Source: CAWHNT01 sp963830775
GTDB taxonomy: Bacteria > Pseudomonadota > Alphaproteobacteria > Geminicoccales > Geminicoccaceae
Direction of reading: 5' to 3'
Length of the DNA stretch: 64,000 nt
Assembly: GCA_963830775.1 (NCBI GenBank)
Contig: CAWHNT010000046.1
Location: 83,397 to 147,396, forward strand
The translations under genes and the position numbers were made by a program. Position 1 is the stretch's first letter, and the number at the start of each line of letters is the position of its first letter. Under the pieces are notes generated by a model. It did not search any database. It saw nothing but the letters and a program-made list of their open reading frames with translations, and was not told the origin of the DNA. Positions 28,383 to 36,775 of the stretch are shown here, piece after piece.

Positions 28383-29246
28383 GTGCCGGGGGCCGAGGCC
28401 GGCACGCCGCGCGCCAACCTGATCTTCGGCAGCGACAAGCAGACCTCGGACGAGGAGATCGGCGGCGTCGCCCGCTACATCCTGATCGAGACCACGAGCA
28501 GCAACCGCAACGCCGCCGAGATCAAGGCCACGAGCGTGCGCTACGAGAACATCGTGGCCCCGGGCGGCCGGGTCTACACGCGGCATGGGCTGCGCAACCA
28601 GCTCGTGAGCTGCATGGCACCCCTCCTGCTCGCGAACGAGGACGCGGCCCTGGTCGGCTGCGTCGCCGACGGTGCTGACGGGCTGGTCGGCATCAAGGCG
28701 GGCGGCATCACCGGCGACGAGCTGCGGCATGGCCAGAAGGGCTACCCGATCGGCGCCGACGCCCTGCTGATCGCCTGCGAGGGGCTGCACGTGGTCGGGT
28801 TTGCGCAAGGCGACGGTCCGGCATGGAGCAGGCCGCCCCGGGGCTCCCGGGTCTACCGGCCGCAGGGCCGGGTGGAGGCCAGACTGGGCGCCACCTACGC
28901 CACGCTGGCCCAGCTGCCGGACGGCATCGCCCTGCCGGCACGGCAGGTGGTCCGCCTCACGAGCGCCATGGTGGGCGTGAACGGCAGCGGGATCGGTGAC
29001 GCCCAGCCGGCCGAGCCGACCACTCCCGGCACGCCGATGACGCCCACCACCATTCTCGGCACGCTGGAGAAGGCGTTGGCCGACACGGCCGATCTCGCCG
29101 ACTGGATCAAGGCCATCCGGGCCGCGCAGGCGGAGCAGAGAAGGGTCGCGGAGAAGACGGCATTGAAGGGAGCCTCGATGCTTCGTCGTGCCGCAGCATC
29201 GGCGGCCGAACGTCTGCGCGCGGACGATGCCGGCAGAACAGCCTAA
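28383..29246 (+). CDS. Hypothetical protein, unrecognised
   Basis: I do not recognise this protein. From GTG 28383 it is 287 residues, and the frame stays open upstream to 28248 without an obvious start, so the N-terminus may be longer or lost. The body is a beta-rich, glycine-rich domain (residues ~10-190, e.g. EIGGVARYILIETTSSNRN and LIACEGLHVVGFAQG). It is followed by a Pro/Thr linker (EPTTPGTPMTPTTILG) and a charged alpha-helical tail. The layout resembles a structural or phage-like surface protein, but nothing specific supports that. Codon use matches the neighbours. It is convergent with RidA, overlapping it by four bases. Confidence 0.5.
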   Translation: MPGAEAGTPRANLIFGSDKQTSDEEIGGVARYILIETTSSNRNAAEIKATSVRYENIVAPGGRVYTRHGLRNQLVSCMAPLLLANEDAALVGCVADGADGLVGIKAGGITGDELRHGQKGYPIGADALLIACEGLHVVGFAQGDGPAWSRPPRGSRVYRPQGRVEARLGATYATLAQLPDGIALPARQVVRLTSAMVGVNGSGIGDAQPAEPTTPGTPMTPTTILGTLEKALADTADLADWIKAIRAAQAEQRRVAEKTALKGASMLRRAAASAAERLRADDAGRTA

Positions 29247-29647
29247 AGCTCCATGTCCTGTGGAAGCTTCGCGATCACCTTGATCTCGAACTGGAACCCA
29301 TAGAGCCACGTCACGCCGATGCCGGTCAGCGTCGGGTGAGGTGCCTCGCCCCAATATTCCGGCAGCACCTTCCAGATCGTGTCGAAATTCGCTTCGGGAT
29401 CGACAATGAAGACGGTCACGTCGATCACGTCGTCGAACGTGCAGCCGGCAGCCGACAGGATCGCGTTCAGATTGTCGAACGCGAGCCGGACCTGCGCCTC
29501 CAGTTCAGGCTCGGGCGAGCCGTCCGGACGGCTGCCGACCTGCCCCGAAACGAACAGAAAGCCATTGGACCGGATCGCCGGCGAATAGCGGTTCCTTTCG
29601 TAGAGCGCCTGACGCCCGACCGGGAAAACAACGTCGCGCTTGGCCAT
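29243..29647 (-). CDS. RidA family protein
   Basis: A 134-residue YjgF/YER057c/UK114 protein. Family members hydrolyse reactive enamine/imine intermediates from PLP enzymes. The pattern SPAIRSNGFLFVSGQVG near residue 20, QVRLAFDNLNAILSAAG in the middle and DVIDVTVFIVD thereafter are diagnostic. The usual Arg that binds the substrate carboxylate near residue 105 is not seen (region reads TLTGIGVTWLYG), so it may belong to a non-deaminase subfamily. AAGGAGGCG precedes ATG 29647. Confidence 0.84.
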   Translation of the reverse strand: MAKRDVVFPVGRQALYERNRYSPAIRSNGFLFVSGQVGSRPDGSPEPELEAQVRLAFDNLNAILSAAGCTFDDVIDVTVFIVDPEANFDTIWKVLPEYWGEAPHPTLTGIGVTWLYGFQFEIKVIAKLPQDMEL

Positions 29648-29734
29648 GGATCGCCTCCTTGGATGGGAAGAACAGCTCCGACGTAGCGTCATGGCCTCGG
29701 ACGACCAGCGGACCTCAGGGGCACGTCCACCGTC

Positions 29735-30241
29735 TCAGCTCCGCGCCCGAGCTGCGTCGGCCCGCAGCTGCGCAACGTTTTCCGCAAGCACGATGAGGCT
29801 CACCCCAAGCAGCGCTACATCCTTGATCAGGAAGGAGCCCAACGCGTTGAGCCAGGGAAAGCCACCCGAGCCCTGTTCCCAGATCGGCAGTGCCAACATC
29901 GTCGAGACGGTGACCGTGAAGGTCAGGGTGGCGAGCGCACCTGCAGCAACGCCGGCGCGCACCGACCAAGGTGAGGCGATCAGAAGCGCTGCCGTCAGCA
30001 GCTCGACGCCGCCGAGCAAGTAGGAGGCGCCGGACTCGCCGAAAACAGGGTAGAGCCAGGCCAGCCAGGGCGTGCCACCTATCAGTGGCTTCAGGGCGTC
30101 TACCTCGATCGGCGTGAACTTGAGGATACCGATCATCGCGAGCGGCAGGACAACGCCTGCCAGCGCGACTGCGCGACCTGCATCCATTAGGCGCTCAGCG
30201 GGCACCACTCTGGCGGATGCCATTCCGAAACTGCGCAACAT
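29735..30241 (-). CDS. DUF417 (YkgB/RclC-like) membrane protein
   Basis: A 168-residue protein with four hydrophobic helices. ALAGVVLPLAMIGILKFTPIEVDALKPLI is the conserved DUF417 opening (KFTxxEAxxIxPL), and GSFLIKDVALLGVSLIVL closes it. YkgB/RclC relatives lie in reactive-chlorine-stress operons of enterobacteria; the role here is unknown. GAGGAG lies upstream of ATG 30241. It is divergent from a MarR regulator with a palindrome between them, suggesting control by that regulator. Confidence 0.8.
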   Translation of the reverse strand: MLRSFGMASARVVPAERLMDAGRAVALAGVVLPLAMIGILKFTPIEVDALKPLIGGTPWLAWLYPVFGESGASYLLGGVELLTAALLIASPWSVRAGVAAGALATLTFTVTVSTMLALPIWEQGSGGFPWLNALGSFLIKDVALLGVSLIVLAENVAQLRADAARARS

Positions 30242-30261
30242 TGCACTCTCCTCTACAAGTG

Positions 30262-30276
30262 TATGCGCGAAGCATA
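30262..30276. promoter_or_regulatory. Palindrome in the DUF417/MarR divergent gap
   Basis: TATGC / GCATA around GCGAA, 20-35 bases upstream of the DUF417 start. A MarR-type regulator is encoded just to the right, so this is its likely operator. If so, the MarR start at 30326 is preferable to 30263, which would lie inside it. Confidence 0.4.
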
Positions 30277-30325
30277 TAACTCTAAGCGCCTTGATGTCTA
30301 TGCCCCGCGCACATATTTTTCGGGA

Positions 30326-30856
30326 ATGGAGAACGCTAGGACGGGGAATGTCGTCGGGGCCCTGGTATTGGCCCTGTCCGACGCCATGCTTCGAGACACA
30401 CAGGGCCAGGCGCCTGAGCCGGGGCCGGCCGCGGCGGCGATCACGCTGCTCGGTCACGAGCCTGGCATGCCGATCGAGCGGCTGAGACGGGCGTTGCGCC
30501 TATCGCACCCAGGTGCGGTTCGCCTTGTGGATCGGCTCGTCGCCGACGGGCTGGTCGTACGGCAACCCTGTCCCAGCGACCGCCGCGCCGTTGCGCTGCA
30601 CTTGACGGATGCCGGTGACCGAAGCTGCGCAGCAATCCTTGATGCGCGTCAGCAGCATCTGGCTCGTGTGCTCGACATCCTGGACCGACCCGAGCGTGAG
30701 ATCTTCGGCCGTCTTGCCGAGAAGCTGCTCTGCGGCCTGATCCAGGATCTTGACCACGCCTATTCCGTGTGTCGCCTCTGCGATCCAGCGGCGTGCGTGG
30801 ATTGTCCGGTCGAGGGAGCGCTGGACGCTGGGTTGGGTGAGCCAGATCCGGCCTGA
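30326..30856 (+). CDS. MarR-family transcriptional regulator
   Basis: A winged-helix regulator of 176 residues. ITLLGHEPGMPIERLRRALRLSHPGAVRLVDRLVADGLV is the helix-turn-helix, and RQPCPSDRRAVALHLTDAG is the wing with the DxR signature. The C-terminal CRLCDPAACVDCPVEGAL has a cluster of four cysteines, found in a subset of MarR proteins, and could sense metal or oxidants. The start is uncertain (30263 is also possible). Divergent to DUF417, it likely represses that gene and itself. Confidence 0.83.
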   Translation: MENARTGNVVGALVLALSDAMLRDTQGQAPEPGPAAAAITLLGHEPGMPIERLRRALRLSHPGAVRLVDRLVADGLVVRQPCPSDRRAVALHLTDAGDRSCAAILDARQQHLARVLDILDRPEREIFGRLAEKLLCGLIQDLDHAYSVCRLCDPAACVDCPVEGALDAGLGEPDPA

Positions 30857-31109
30857 GGCGGTTGACAGAGGATGACCCGCATGAGCGCCTACGGCCGGCC
30901 CCAGTTGGGGCTCCGTCGCCAGCAACAGGTCCCGCTCCAGGTCGAGCCGGTCAAAGATTTGCCGCAACATTATCAGCCGGTACGGAAGATGATCGGCCGC
31001 TGCACCCACGGCAGGCTTGACAGCGCCCGCCTGCAACGTGCCAGTTGATCCGGCTGCGCCTCAGTCTCGGCTGGGGTTGCGGAGCCGCAATGAGTGGCCG
31101 GAGGATGCA

Positions 31110-31397
31110 ATGGCGAAGGCAGGACCAGAGAGCAAGGCGGCCTCGGGGGGCAAGAAGCCGAACGCGCTCCAGACACCCCTGAAGCCCTCGAAGGAGCTGG
31201 CGGCGGTGGTCGGCGACGGGCCGCTGCCGCGTGGCGAGGTCGTCAGCAAGATGTGGGACTACATCAAGAAGAACAACCTGCAGAATCCCGAGAACAAGCG
31301 CGAGATCCTGGCCGACGACAAGCTCGAGCCGATCTTCGGGAAGAAGAAGGTAACGATGTTCGAGATGAACAAGCACCTGGCGCGCCATCTGAAGTGA
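31110..31397 (+). CDS. SWIB/MDM2 domain protein
   Basis: A 95-residue basic protein containing a SWIB domain. The core is LAAVVGDGPLPRGEVVSKMWDYIKKNNLQ followed by REILADDKLEPIFGKKKVTMFEMNKHL. In eukaryotes the fold occurs in chromatin remodelers. Small bacterial versions are common in chlamydiae and proteobacteria, and their role is poorly known. GGAGGATGCA precedes ATG 31110. It is a stand-alone gene here. Confidence 0.88.
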   Translation: MAKAGPESKAASGGKKPNALQTPLKPSKELAAVVGDGPLPRGEVVSKMWDYIKKNNLQNPENKREILADDKLEPIFGKKKVTMFEMNKHLARHLK

Positions 31398-31567
31398 CCC
31401 CTGCCGCGGGCTGGGTGCGAGGACGACGCGAAACGGACGATCGGACGGCAGGACAGTCGTAGCTCACAAAACCGACCTGGGAGGCCGAGCGACGATCGGG
31501 CTACACCAGCTGCGATCTTCACCATGAGGGGGACTGGATCAGCGACGGCAACTATGCCGAGCTGCCG

Positions 31568-31990
31568 ATGATACCGGCCGGTGCGCGGGCGCAGGTGGTG
31601 AGCTACGGCCGCCACCGCGCCGGTGCCGTCGTCGACGGCAAGCCGATGCGGCTCGGCCACGACTATGGCCGCGAGCAGGAGAGCCTGCAGCAGTGGGTGG
31701 CCAGGATCATCGTGCCGGACGATCCCCGGCAGAAGCTGGCCACCTGGCCCTCGGATGTCCAGGACGCGGTCCGCCGCGGCCAGATCAAGGTCGGCATGAC
31801 CCGGGAGCAGGTGATCATGGCGCTCGGCTACCCGATGACGAACGAGAACCCGTCGCTCGATTCGGGACTCTGGCGCTATTGGGTATCGAGCTTCGGCCCC
31901 TACCAGGTCTTGTGGGACCAGAACGGCCGGGTCTCGGAGATCGCCGGGGACACGCTCGTCACCAACATGATCACCTACCGGCCGCGATAG
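31568..31990 (+). CDS. SmpA/BamE-like protein, probably missing its N-terminus
   Basis: A 140-residue reading from ATG 31568. The part RRGQIKVGMTREQVIMALGYP is the SmpA/OmlA (BamE-like) motif, and GLWRYWVSSFGPYQVLWDQNGRV completes that fold. The frame continues upstream to about 31460 (TSCDLHHEGDWISDGNYAELP) with sequence that looks like real protein but without a start or a lipoprotein signal. The gene therefore seems to have lost its first codons, or its start lies in a short frameshifted stretch. Function beyond the fold is unknown. Confidence 0.6.
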   Translation: MIPAGARAQVVSYGRHRAGAVVDGKPMRLGHDYGREQESLQQWVARIIVPDDPRQKLATWPSDVQDAVRRGQIKVGMTREQVIMALGYPMTNENPSLDSGLWRYWVSSFGPYQVLWDQNGRVSEIAGDTLVTNMITYRPR

Positions 31991-32123
31991 GCCCTGATCC
32001 CGCGGCGGTCGCTGCCAGCCGGCCCGCGCAAGCAGGCTTTCTGCCGGCCGTGAGTTGGCTTAAGGGTGCCCCAGGGCGGGGATACCTGCCGGGGTTGGGA
32101 GGAACAGCTGCCATGAGCCTGCG

Positions 32124-33071
32124 GTGCTGAAGCTCATCGCCAGACGGCTGGGTCTTGGCCTGCTCACGCTCCTCGCCGTCTCGGCCCTGATCTTCGCCAG
32201 CACCGAGGTCCTGCCGGGCGACGTCGCCAGCGCCATCCTGGGCCAGCAGGCCACGCCCGAGGCCCTGGCCGCCATCCGCGGCGAGCTCGGGCTCGATCGG
32301 CCGGCCATCGTCCGCTACTTCGACTGGCTCTGGGGCTTCCTGCACGGCGATCTCGGCCGCAGCCTCGCCAACCGCCAGCCGATCGCCACCCAGATCGGCC
32401 AGCGCCTCGAGAACACGCTCTTCCTCGCCGCCGTCGCCGCGGTGATCGCCGTCCCGCTCGCCGTGGGCCTGGGCATCATCGCCGCCATCCGCCGCGAGAG
32501 CCTGCTCGACCGGGCGATCTCGATCCTCACCCTTTCCACGATCTCGGTGCCCGAGTTCTTCGTGGGCTACCTGCTGATCATCCTCCTGGCGGTGCAGTTC
32601 CCGGTCTTCCCCAGCCTCTCCACCGTCTCGGCCGGCATGGGCTGGGGCGAGTCGCTCTACATCGTGGCCCTGCCGGCGCTGACCCTCACCCTGGTCGTCG
32701 TCGCCCACATGATGCGGATGACGCGCGCCGCCGTGATCGACGTGCTCTCCGCCCCCTATATCGAGATGGCGCGGCTCAAGGGCCTGCCCGAATGGCGCGT
32801 CGTGCTCCAGCACGCGCTCCCCAATGCGCTCGGCCCCATCGCCACCGTCGTGGCCCTCAACCTCGCCTACCTCGTGGTGGGCGTGGTCGTGGTCGAGGTG
32901 GTCTTCGTCTATCCGGGCATGGGCCAGTACATGGTCGACGCCGTGACCAAGCGGGACGTGCCGGCGGTGCAGGCCTGCACGCTGGTCTTCGCCATCACCT
33001 ATGTCGGCCTCAACCTCACCGCCGACCTCCTGGGCATCGTCAGCAACCCGCGCCTGCGGCACCCGCGCTGA
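32124..33071 (+). CDS. Oligopeptide-type ABC transporter permease (DppB/OppB-like)
   Basis: A 315-residue inner-membrane permease. MLKLIARRLGLGLLTLLAVS opens the first helix. The large periplasmic loop has EVLPGDVASAILGQQATPEAL, and the EAA loop reads EMARLKGLPEWRVVLQHALPNAL. GTG 32124 starts the protein, but the nearby SD (GGGAGGA, 32096-32103) fits better the ATG 32113, which heads a five-codon reading (MSLRC) ending at 32130. The stop overlaps the next ATG (TGATG). No binding-protein gene precedes it, which is unusual. Confidence 0.88.
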   Translation: MLKLIARRLGLGLLTLLAVSALIFASTEVLPGDVASAILGQQATPEALAAIRGELGLDRPAIVRYFDWLWGFLHGDLGRSLANRQPIATQIGQRLENTLFLAAVAAVIAVPLAVGLGIIAAIRRESLLDRAISILTLSTISVPEFFVGYLLIILLAVQFPVFPSLSTVSAGMGWGESLYIVALPALTLTLVVVAHMMRMTRAAVIDVLSAPYIEMARLKGLPEWRVVLQHALPNALGPIATVVALNLAYLVVGVVVVEVVFVYPGMGQYMVDAVTKRDVPAVQACTLVFAITYVGLNLTADLLGIVSNPRLRHPR

Positions 33072-33895
33072 TGCGGGCCCTGGCCAAGGCCCCGATCAGC
33101 GCCAAGCTCGGGCTGCTCGTCATCCTGGTCAACCTGGTGGCCGCCCTCTTCGCCCCCTGGCTCGCCCCCTACGGCCAGGCCTCGCTGGGCGGCGAGGTCT
33201 GGGCGCCCTTCAGTGGCGAGCACCTCCTGGGCACCGACCAGCTCGGCCGCGACCTGCTGAGCCGCCTGCTCTACGGTGCCCGGCTCACCATCGGCATCGC
33301 CCTCGTCACCACCTTCGTCTCGTTCGCGATCGGCATCGCACTCGGCTTCACCGCCGCCGTGGTGGGCGGCTGGCTGGACCAGCTGCTGAGCCGCGCCGTC
33401 GACACGCTGATGGCGATCCCGACCCTGATCTTCGCCCTCCTCATCCTCTCCGTGCTCGGCACCTCGATCCCGGTCCTGATCCTGGTCATCGCCATCCTCG
33501 ATTCCACCCGCGTCTTCCGCCTCGCCCGCTCGCTGGGGGTCAACATCGTGACCCAGGACTTCGTCGAGGTGGCCCGGCTGCGCGGCGAGCGCCTGCCCTG
33601 GGTGCTGGTGCGCGAGATCCTCCCCAACGCCGCCCCGCCGCTCGTGGCCGAGTTCGGCCTGCGCTTCTGCTTCGTCTTCCTCTTCATCAGTGCCTTGAGC
33701 TTCCTGGGGCTGGGCATCCAGCCGCCCAACGCCGACTGGGGCGGCATGGTCCGCGAGAACGCGCAGGCCATCAATTTCGGCCTCTCGGCACCTTTGATCC
33801 CGGCCGCCGCGATCGCCGTCCTCACCATCGCGGTCAACCTGGTCGTGGACTGGCTGCTCGCCCGCCGCCACCGCGCAGCCGGAGGCGGAAGGTGA
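33071..33895 (+). CDS. Oligopeptide-type ABC transporter permease (DppC/OppC-like)
   Basis: A 274-residue permease partner. The N-terminal helix LGLLVILVNLVAALFAPWLAP precedes HLLGTDQLGRDLLSRLLYGAR, a hallmark of the DppC group. The EAA loop is EVARLRGERLPWVLVREILPNAA, and SFLGLGIQPPNADWGGMVREN follows near the end. Starts inside the preceding stop codon and ends overlapping the ATPase start (GTGA), so all three are translationally coupled. Uninterrupted. Confidence 0.89.
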   Translation: MRALAKAPISAKLGLLVILVNLVAALFAPWLAPYGQASLGGEVWAPFSGEHLLGTDQLGRDLLSRLLYGARLTIGIALVTTFVSFAIGIALGFTAAVVGGWLDQLLSRAVDTLMAIPTLIFALLILSVLGTSIPVLILVIAILDSTRVFRLARSLGVNIVTQDFVEVARLRGERLPWVLVREILPNAAPPLVAEFGLRFCFVFLFISALSFLGLGIQPPNADWGGMVRENAQAINFGLSAPLIPAAAIAVLTIAVNLVVDWLLARRHRAAGGGR

Positions 33896-35517
33896 CCGCA
33901 CCCCTCCTCTCGATCCGCGACCTCGTCATCGAGGCCGAGACCAGCGACGGCCAGTGGCGCCGGATCGTGGACGGCGTCTCGCTCGACACCGCCCGCGGCG
34001 AGGTGCTGGGCCTGATCGGCGAGTCCGGTGCCGGCAAGTCCACGATCGGCCTCGCCGCGCTGGGCTACACCCGCCCGCACGGCCGCTTCGGCGGCGGCAG
34101 CGTGCTGCTCGACGGCCAGGATCTGCTGGCCCTGGCGCCACGGGCGCGGCTCAAGCTGCGCGGCCGCCGCGTCGCCTACGTGGCGCAGAGTGCCGCTGCC
34201 GCCTTCAACCCCGCCAAGACCATCGACGCCCAGGTGGGCGAGATCCTGGTCCGGCACCGGATCGCCAGCGGGGCCGAGGCCAAGCGCATCGCCGCCGGCC
34301 TCTACCGCGAGCTGGCCCTGCCCAATCCCGACACGTTCGGCCACCGCTACCCGCACCAGGCCTCGGGCGGGCAGCTGCAGCGGGCGATGGTGGCGATGGC
34401 GCTGGCCGGCCGGCCCGACCTCATCGTCTTCGACGAGCCGACCACCGCGCTGGACGTCACCACCCAGATCGAGGTCCTGGCCGCGGTGCGGAAGGTGATC
34501 CGCGACCACGGCACGGCCGCCCTCTACATCAGCCACGACCTCGCCGTGGTGGCACAGGTCGCCGACCGCATCCTGGTCCTCCGCTACGGCAAGATGGTGG
34601 AGACGGGCGAGACGACGCAGATCCTGACCGCACCGCGCGAGGCCTACACCCAGGCGCTGGTCTCGGCCCGGCGGGAGCACCCGAAGCCCACGAGCCCGCC
34701 CGAGCCGCCGCTGCTCGAGGTCAAGGCGGTGTGCGCCGCCTATGGCGGCGGTGCCGTCCGCGTCCTGGAGGACATCGACGTCGCCGTCCAGCGCGGCCGC
34801 ACCGTGGCGGTCGTGGGCGAGAGCGGCAGCGGCAAGAGCACGCTCGCCCGCGTCATCACCGGGCTCCTGCCGCAGCTCACGGGCGAGCTCCGCTTCGACG
34901 GCCAGCCATTGCCCCCGAAGCTCGCCACCCGCCGCCGCGAGCAGCTCCGCCGCCTGCAGCTCATCCACCAGATGCCGGACGTGGCGCTCAACCCCCGCCA
35001 GCGTGTGGACGAGATCCTGGGCCGCCCGTTGCGCCTCTTCCGCGGCCTGCGCGGCCAGCCCCGGCGTGACCGGATCCAGCAGCTCCTGACCCAGGTGGGC
35101 CTGCCGGCCGAGTTCGCCAGCCGCTTTCCGGGCCAGATCTCGGGCGGGCAGAAGCAGCGCGTCTGCATCGCCAGGGCACTCGCGGCCGAGCCCGAGCTCA
35201 TCATCTGCGACGAGGTCACCTCGGCCCTCGATCCGCTGGTGGCGGAAGAGATCCTGGAGCTGCTCCTCAAGCTCCAGCGCGAGACCGGTGTCGCCTATCT
35301 GGTCATCACCCACGATCTCGGCGTGGTGCAGCGGATGGCCGACCATGTCGTGGTCATGCAGCGCGGCCGCGTCGTCGAGCAGGGCAGCCTGGCCGAGGTC
35401 CTGACCCCGCCGCACGAGCCCTACACCGAGCGCCTCCTCGCCTCCGTCCCGGAGATGCGCAAGGGCTGGCTCGACGAGGTGCTGCGCACCCGCGGCCCCG
35501 ACATCCTGGCCGCGTGA
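33892..35517 (+). CDS. Oligopeptide-type ABC transporter ATPase, fused DppD-DppF
   Basis: A 541-residue protein with two complete nucleotide-binding domains, combining what are two proteins in E. coli. Domain 1: Walker A LIGESGAGKSTIG near residue 40, signature ASGGQLQRAMVAMAL, Walker B LIVFDEPTTALDV. Domain 2: VVGESGSGKSTLAR, QISGGQKQRVCIARALA and LIICDEVTSALDP. The C-terminus of each domain has the oligopeptide-type tail (EAYTQALV, EPYTERLLASVPE). Start GTG 33892 overlaps the permease stop. The substrate is likely peptide, nickel or another small cation complex; it is not decided here. The hydrolase gene overlaps its stop. Confidence 0.9.
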   Translation: MTAPLLSIRDLVIEAETSDGQWRRIVDGVSLDTARGEVLGLIGESGAGKSTIGLAALGYTRPHGRFGGGSVLLDGQDLLALAPRARLKLRGRRVAYVAQSAAAAFNPAKTIDAQVGEILVRHRIASGAEAKRIAAGLYRELALPNPDTFGHRYPHQASGGQLQRAMVAMALAGRPDLIVFDEPTTALDVTTQIEVLAAVRKVIRDHGTAALYISHDLAVVAQVADRILVLRYGKMVETGETTQILTAPREAYTQALVSARREHPKPTSPPEPPLLEVKAVCAAYGGGAVRVLEDIDVAVQRGRTVAVVGESGSGKSTLARVITGLLPQLTGELRFDGQPLPPKLATRRREQLRRLQLIHQMPDVALNPRQRVDEILGRPLRLFRGLRGQPRRDRIQQLLTQVGLPAEFASRFPGQISGGQKQRVCIARALAAEPELIICDEVTSALDPLVAEEILELLLKLQRETGVAYLVITHDLGVVQRMADHVVVMQRGRVVEQGSLAEVLTPPHEPYTERLLASVPEMRKGWLDEVLRTRGPDILAA

Positions 35518-36470
35518 AGCCCGACCCCCGCCCCCTCCTCACGCCCGAGATGCGGGAGGCGCTGGCGATCAGCGAGCGGCTCCAGGCCGAGCTTCGGGAC
35601 CTCCCGGCCGACCCGGTCGCCGCCATGCGCGCCCGCTACGCGCACGAGCGCCGCTACTGGAACGAGGTCCCCGTCGAGCTCGAATCGGTCGGTGATCGAA
35701 CGGTGACGCTGGCCGGGATCCCTACCCGCCTCCGCTACTACCGTCCCAGGCCCGGGCCTCCCGCGCAGGTCCTGATCTACCTCCATGGCGGCGGGTTCGT
35801 GCTGGGCTCGCTCGACACGCACGACCGCATCATGCGCCTCCTCGCCAGGCTCACCGGCTGGCCCGTGCTCGGCATCGACTACGCGCTGGCGCCCGAGCAC
35901 AAGTTCCCGACCCAGGTCGCCCAGATCGTCGACGCCGTGGCCCAGCTCGGCCCGATCCTCACCCTGGGCCCCAAGCAGTTCGCCCTCGCAGGCGATTCCG
36001 CCGGCGCCCACCTGGCCCTGGCCACCGCCCTGGCCCTGCGCGACGCCGGCAAGCGCTCGCCTTCCGCCCTCCTCCTCTTCTACGGCCTCTACGGCCTGCG
36101 CGACTCACCCTCCCGTCGCCTCTGGGGCGGACCCGTCGACGGGCTCGACGAGGCCAGCCTCGCCTTTTTCCGCGACGCCTACCTGCCCTCGCCCGACCTC
36201 CAGCACGACCCCCACTACGACCTCCTGACAGCCAACCTGGCCGACCTGCCACCTGCCTTCGTCACCGCCTGTGCGCTCGACCCGCTCCTGGACGACAGCC
36301 GAGCCCTGGCCGGGCTGATCGCAGCCGCCGGCGGCGAAGCCGAGCTCAAGGTCTATGGTGGCGTGCTGCACGGCTTCCTGCATCTCAGCCGGCTGGTACC
36401 AACGGCGATGTGGGCCCTTGAGGACGCCGCGCGCTTCCTCGCCGACAACTGCTCAGGGCCCGAAGCTTGA
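35514..36470 (+). CDS. Alpha/beta hydrolase (HSL-type esterase)
   Basis: A 318-residue hormone-sensitive-lipase-like esterase. The oxyanion motif HGGGFVLGSLDTHD near residue 91 and nucleophile elbow LAGDSAGAHLAL near residue 162 are both intact. The acid is in TACALDPLLDDS and the catalytic His in YGGVLHGFLHLS. GTG 35514 overlaps the ATPase stop, so it is the last gene of the transporter operon and may act on the imported compound. Substrate unknown. Confidence 0.88.
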   Translation: MKPDPRPLLTPEMREALAISERLQAELRDLPADPVAAMRARYAHERRYWNEVPVELESVGDRTVTLAGIPTRLRYYRPRPGPPAQVLIYLHGGGFVLGSLDTHDRIMRLLARLTGWPVLGIDYALAPEHKFPTQVAQIVDAVAQLGPILTLGPKQFALAGDSAGAHLALATALALRDAGKRSPSALLLFYGLYGLRDSPSRRLWGGPVDGLDEASLAFFRDAYLPSPDLQHDPHYDLLTANLADLPPAFVTACALDPLLDDSRALAGLIAAAGGEAELKVYGGVLHGFLHLSRLVPTAMWALEDAARFLADNCSGPEA

Positions 36471-36503
36471 CCCTGGTTTGGCGGACGTACATTTTTATGT
36501 ACG
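36467..36503 (+). promoter_or_regulatory. Promoter and operator of the YefM-YoeB module
   Basis: TTGACC (36467-36472), 17 bases, then CATTTT (36490-36495). Overlapping the -10 is the palindrome CGTACAT TTTT ATGTACG (36486-36503), which has the TGTAC core known from YefM operators. The overlap fits autorepression. Confidence 0.6.
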
Positions 36504-36520
36504 ATTGAAGGGAAGCCGTG

Positions 36521-36775
36521 ATGTCGGTAGTGAGCTACACTCACCTGAGGCAGAACCTGGCGGCCGTGATGGATGAGGTGTGCGACAGCCACTCACCTGT
36601 GATCGTCACGCGCCAGCACGCGCGCTCGGTGGTGATGGTGTCGCTGGAAGAGTTCGAGAGCATGCAGGAGACCCTGCATCTGCTCCGCAGCCCACGCAAT
36701 GCGGAGCGGCTGCTGCGCTCGATCGCCCGGGCCGAAGCCGGTGACCTCGAGGAGCACGCCGAGCCCGCTGCTTGA
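36521..36775 (+). CDS. yefM: YefM/Phd-family antitoxin
   Basis: An 84-residue antitoxin and autorepressor. SVVSYTHLRQNLAAVMDEV is the N-terminal DNA-binding and dimerisation part, and PVIVTRQHARSVVMVSLEEFESM is the conserved Phd/YefM core. The C-terminal third (LLRSPRNAERLLRSIARAEAG) would wrap the toxin. Its TGA overlaps the toxin start, the usual coupling. A palindromic operator lies just upstream. Confidence 0.9.
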   Translation: MSVVSYTHLRQNLAAVMDEVCDSHSPVIVTRQHARSVVMVSLEEFESMQETLHLLRSPRNAERLLRSIARAEAGDLEEHAEPAA

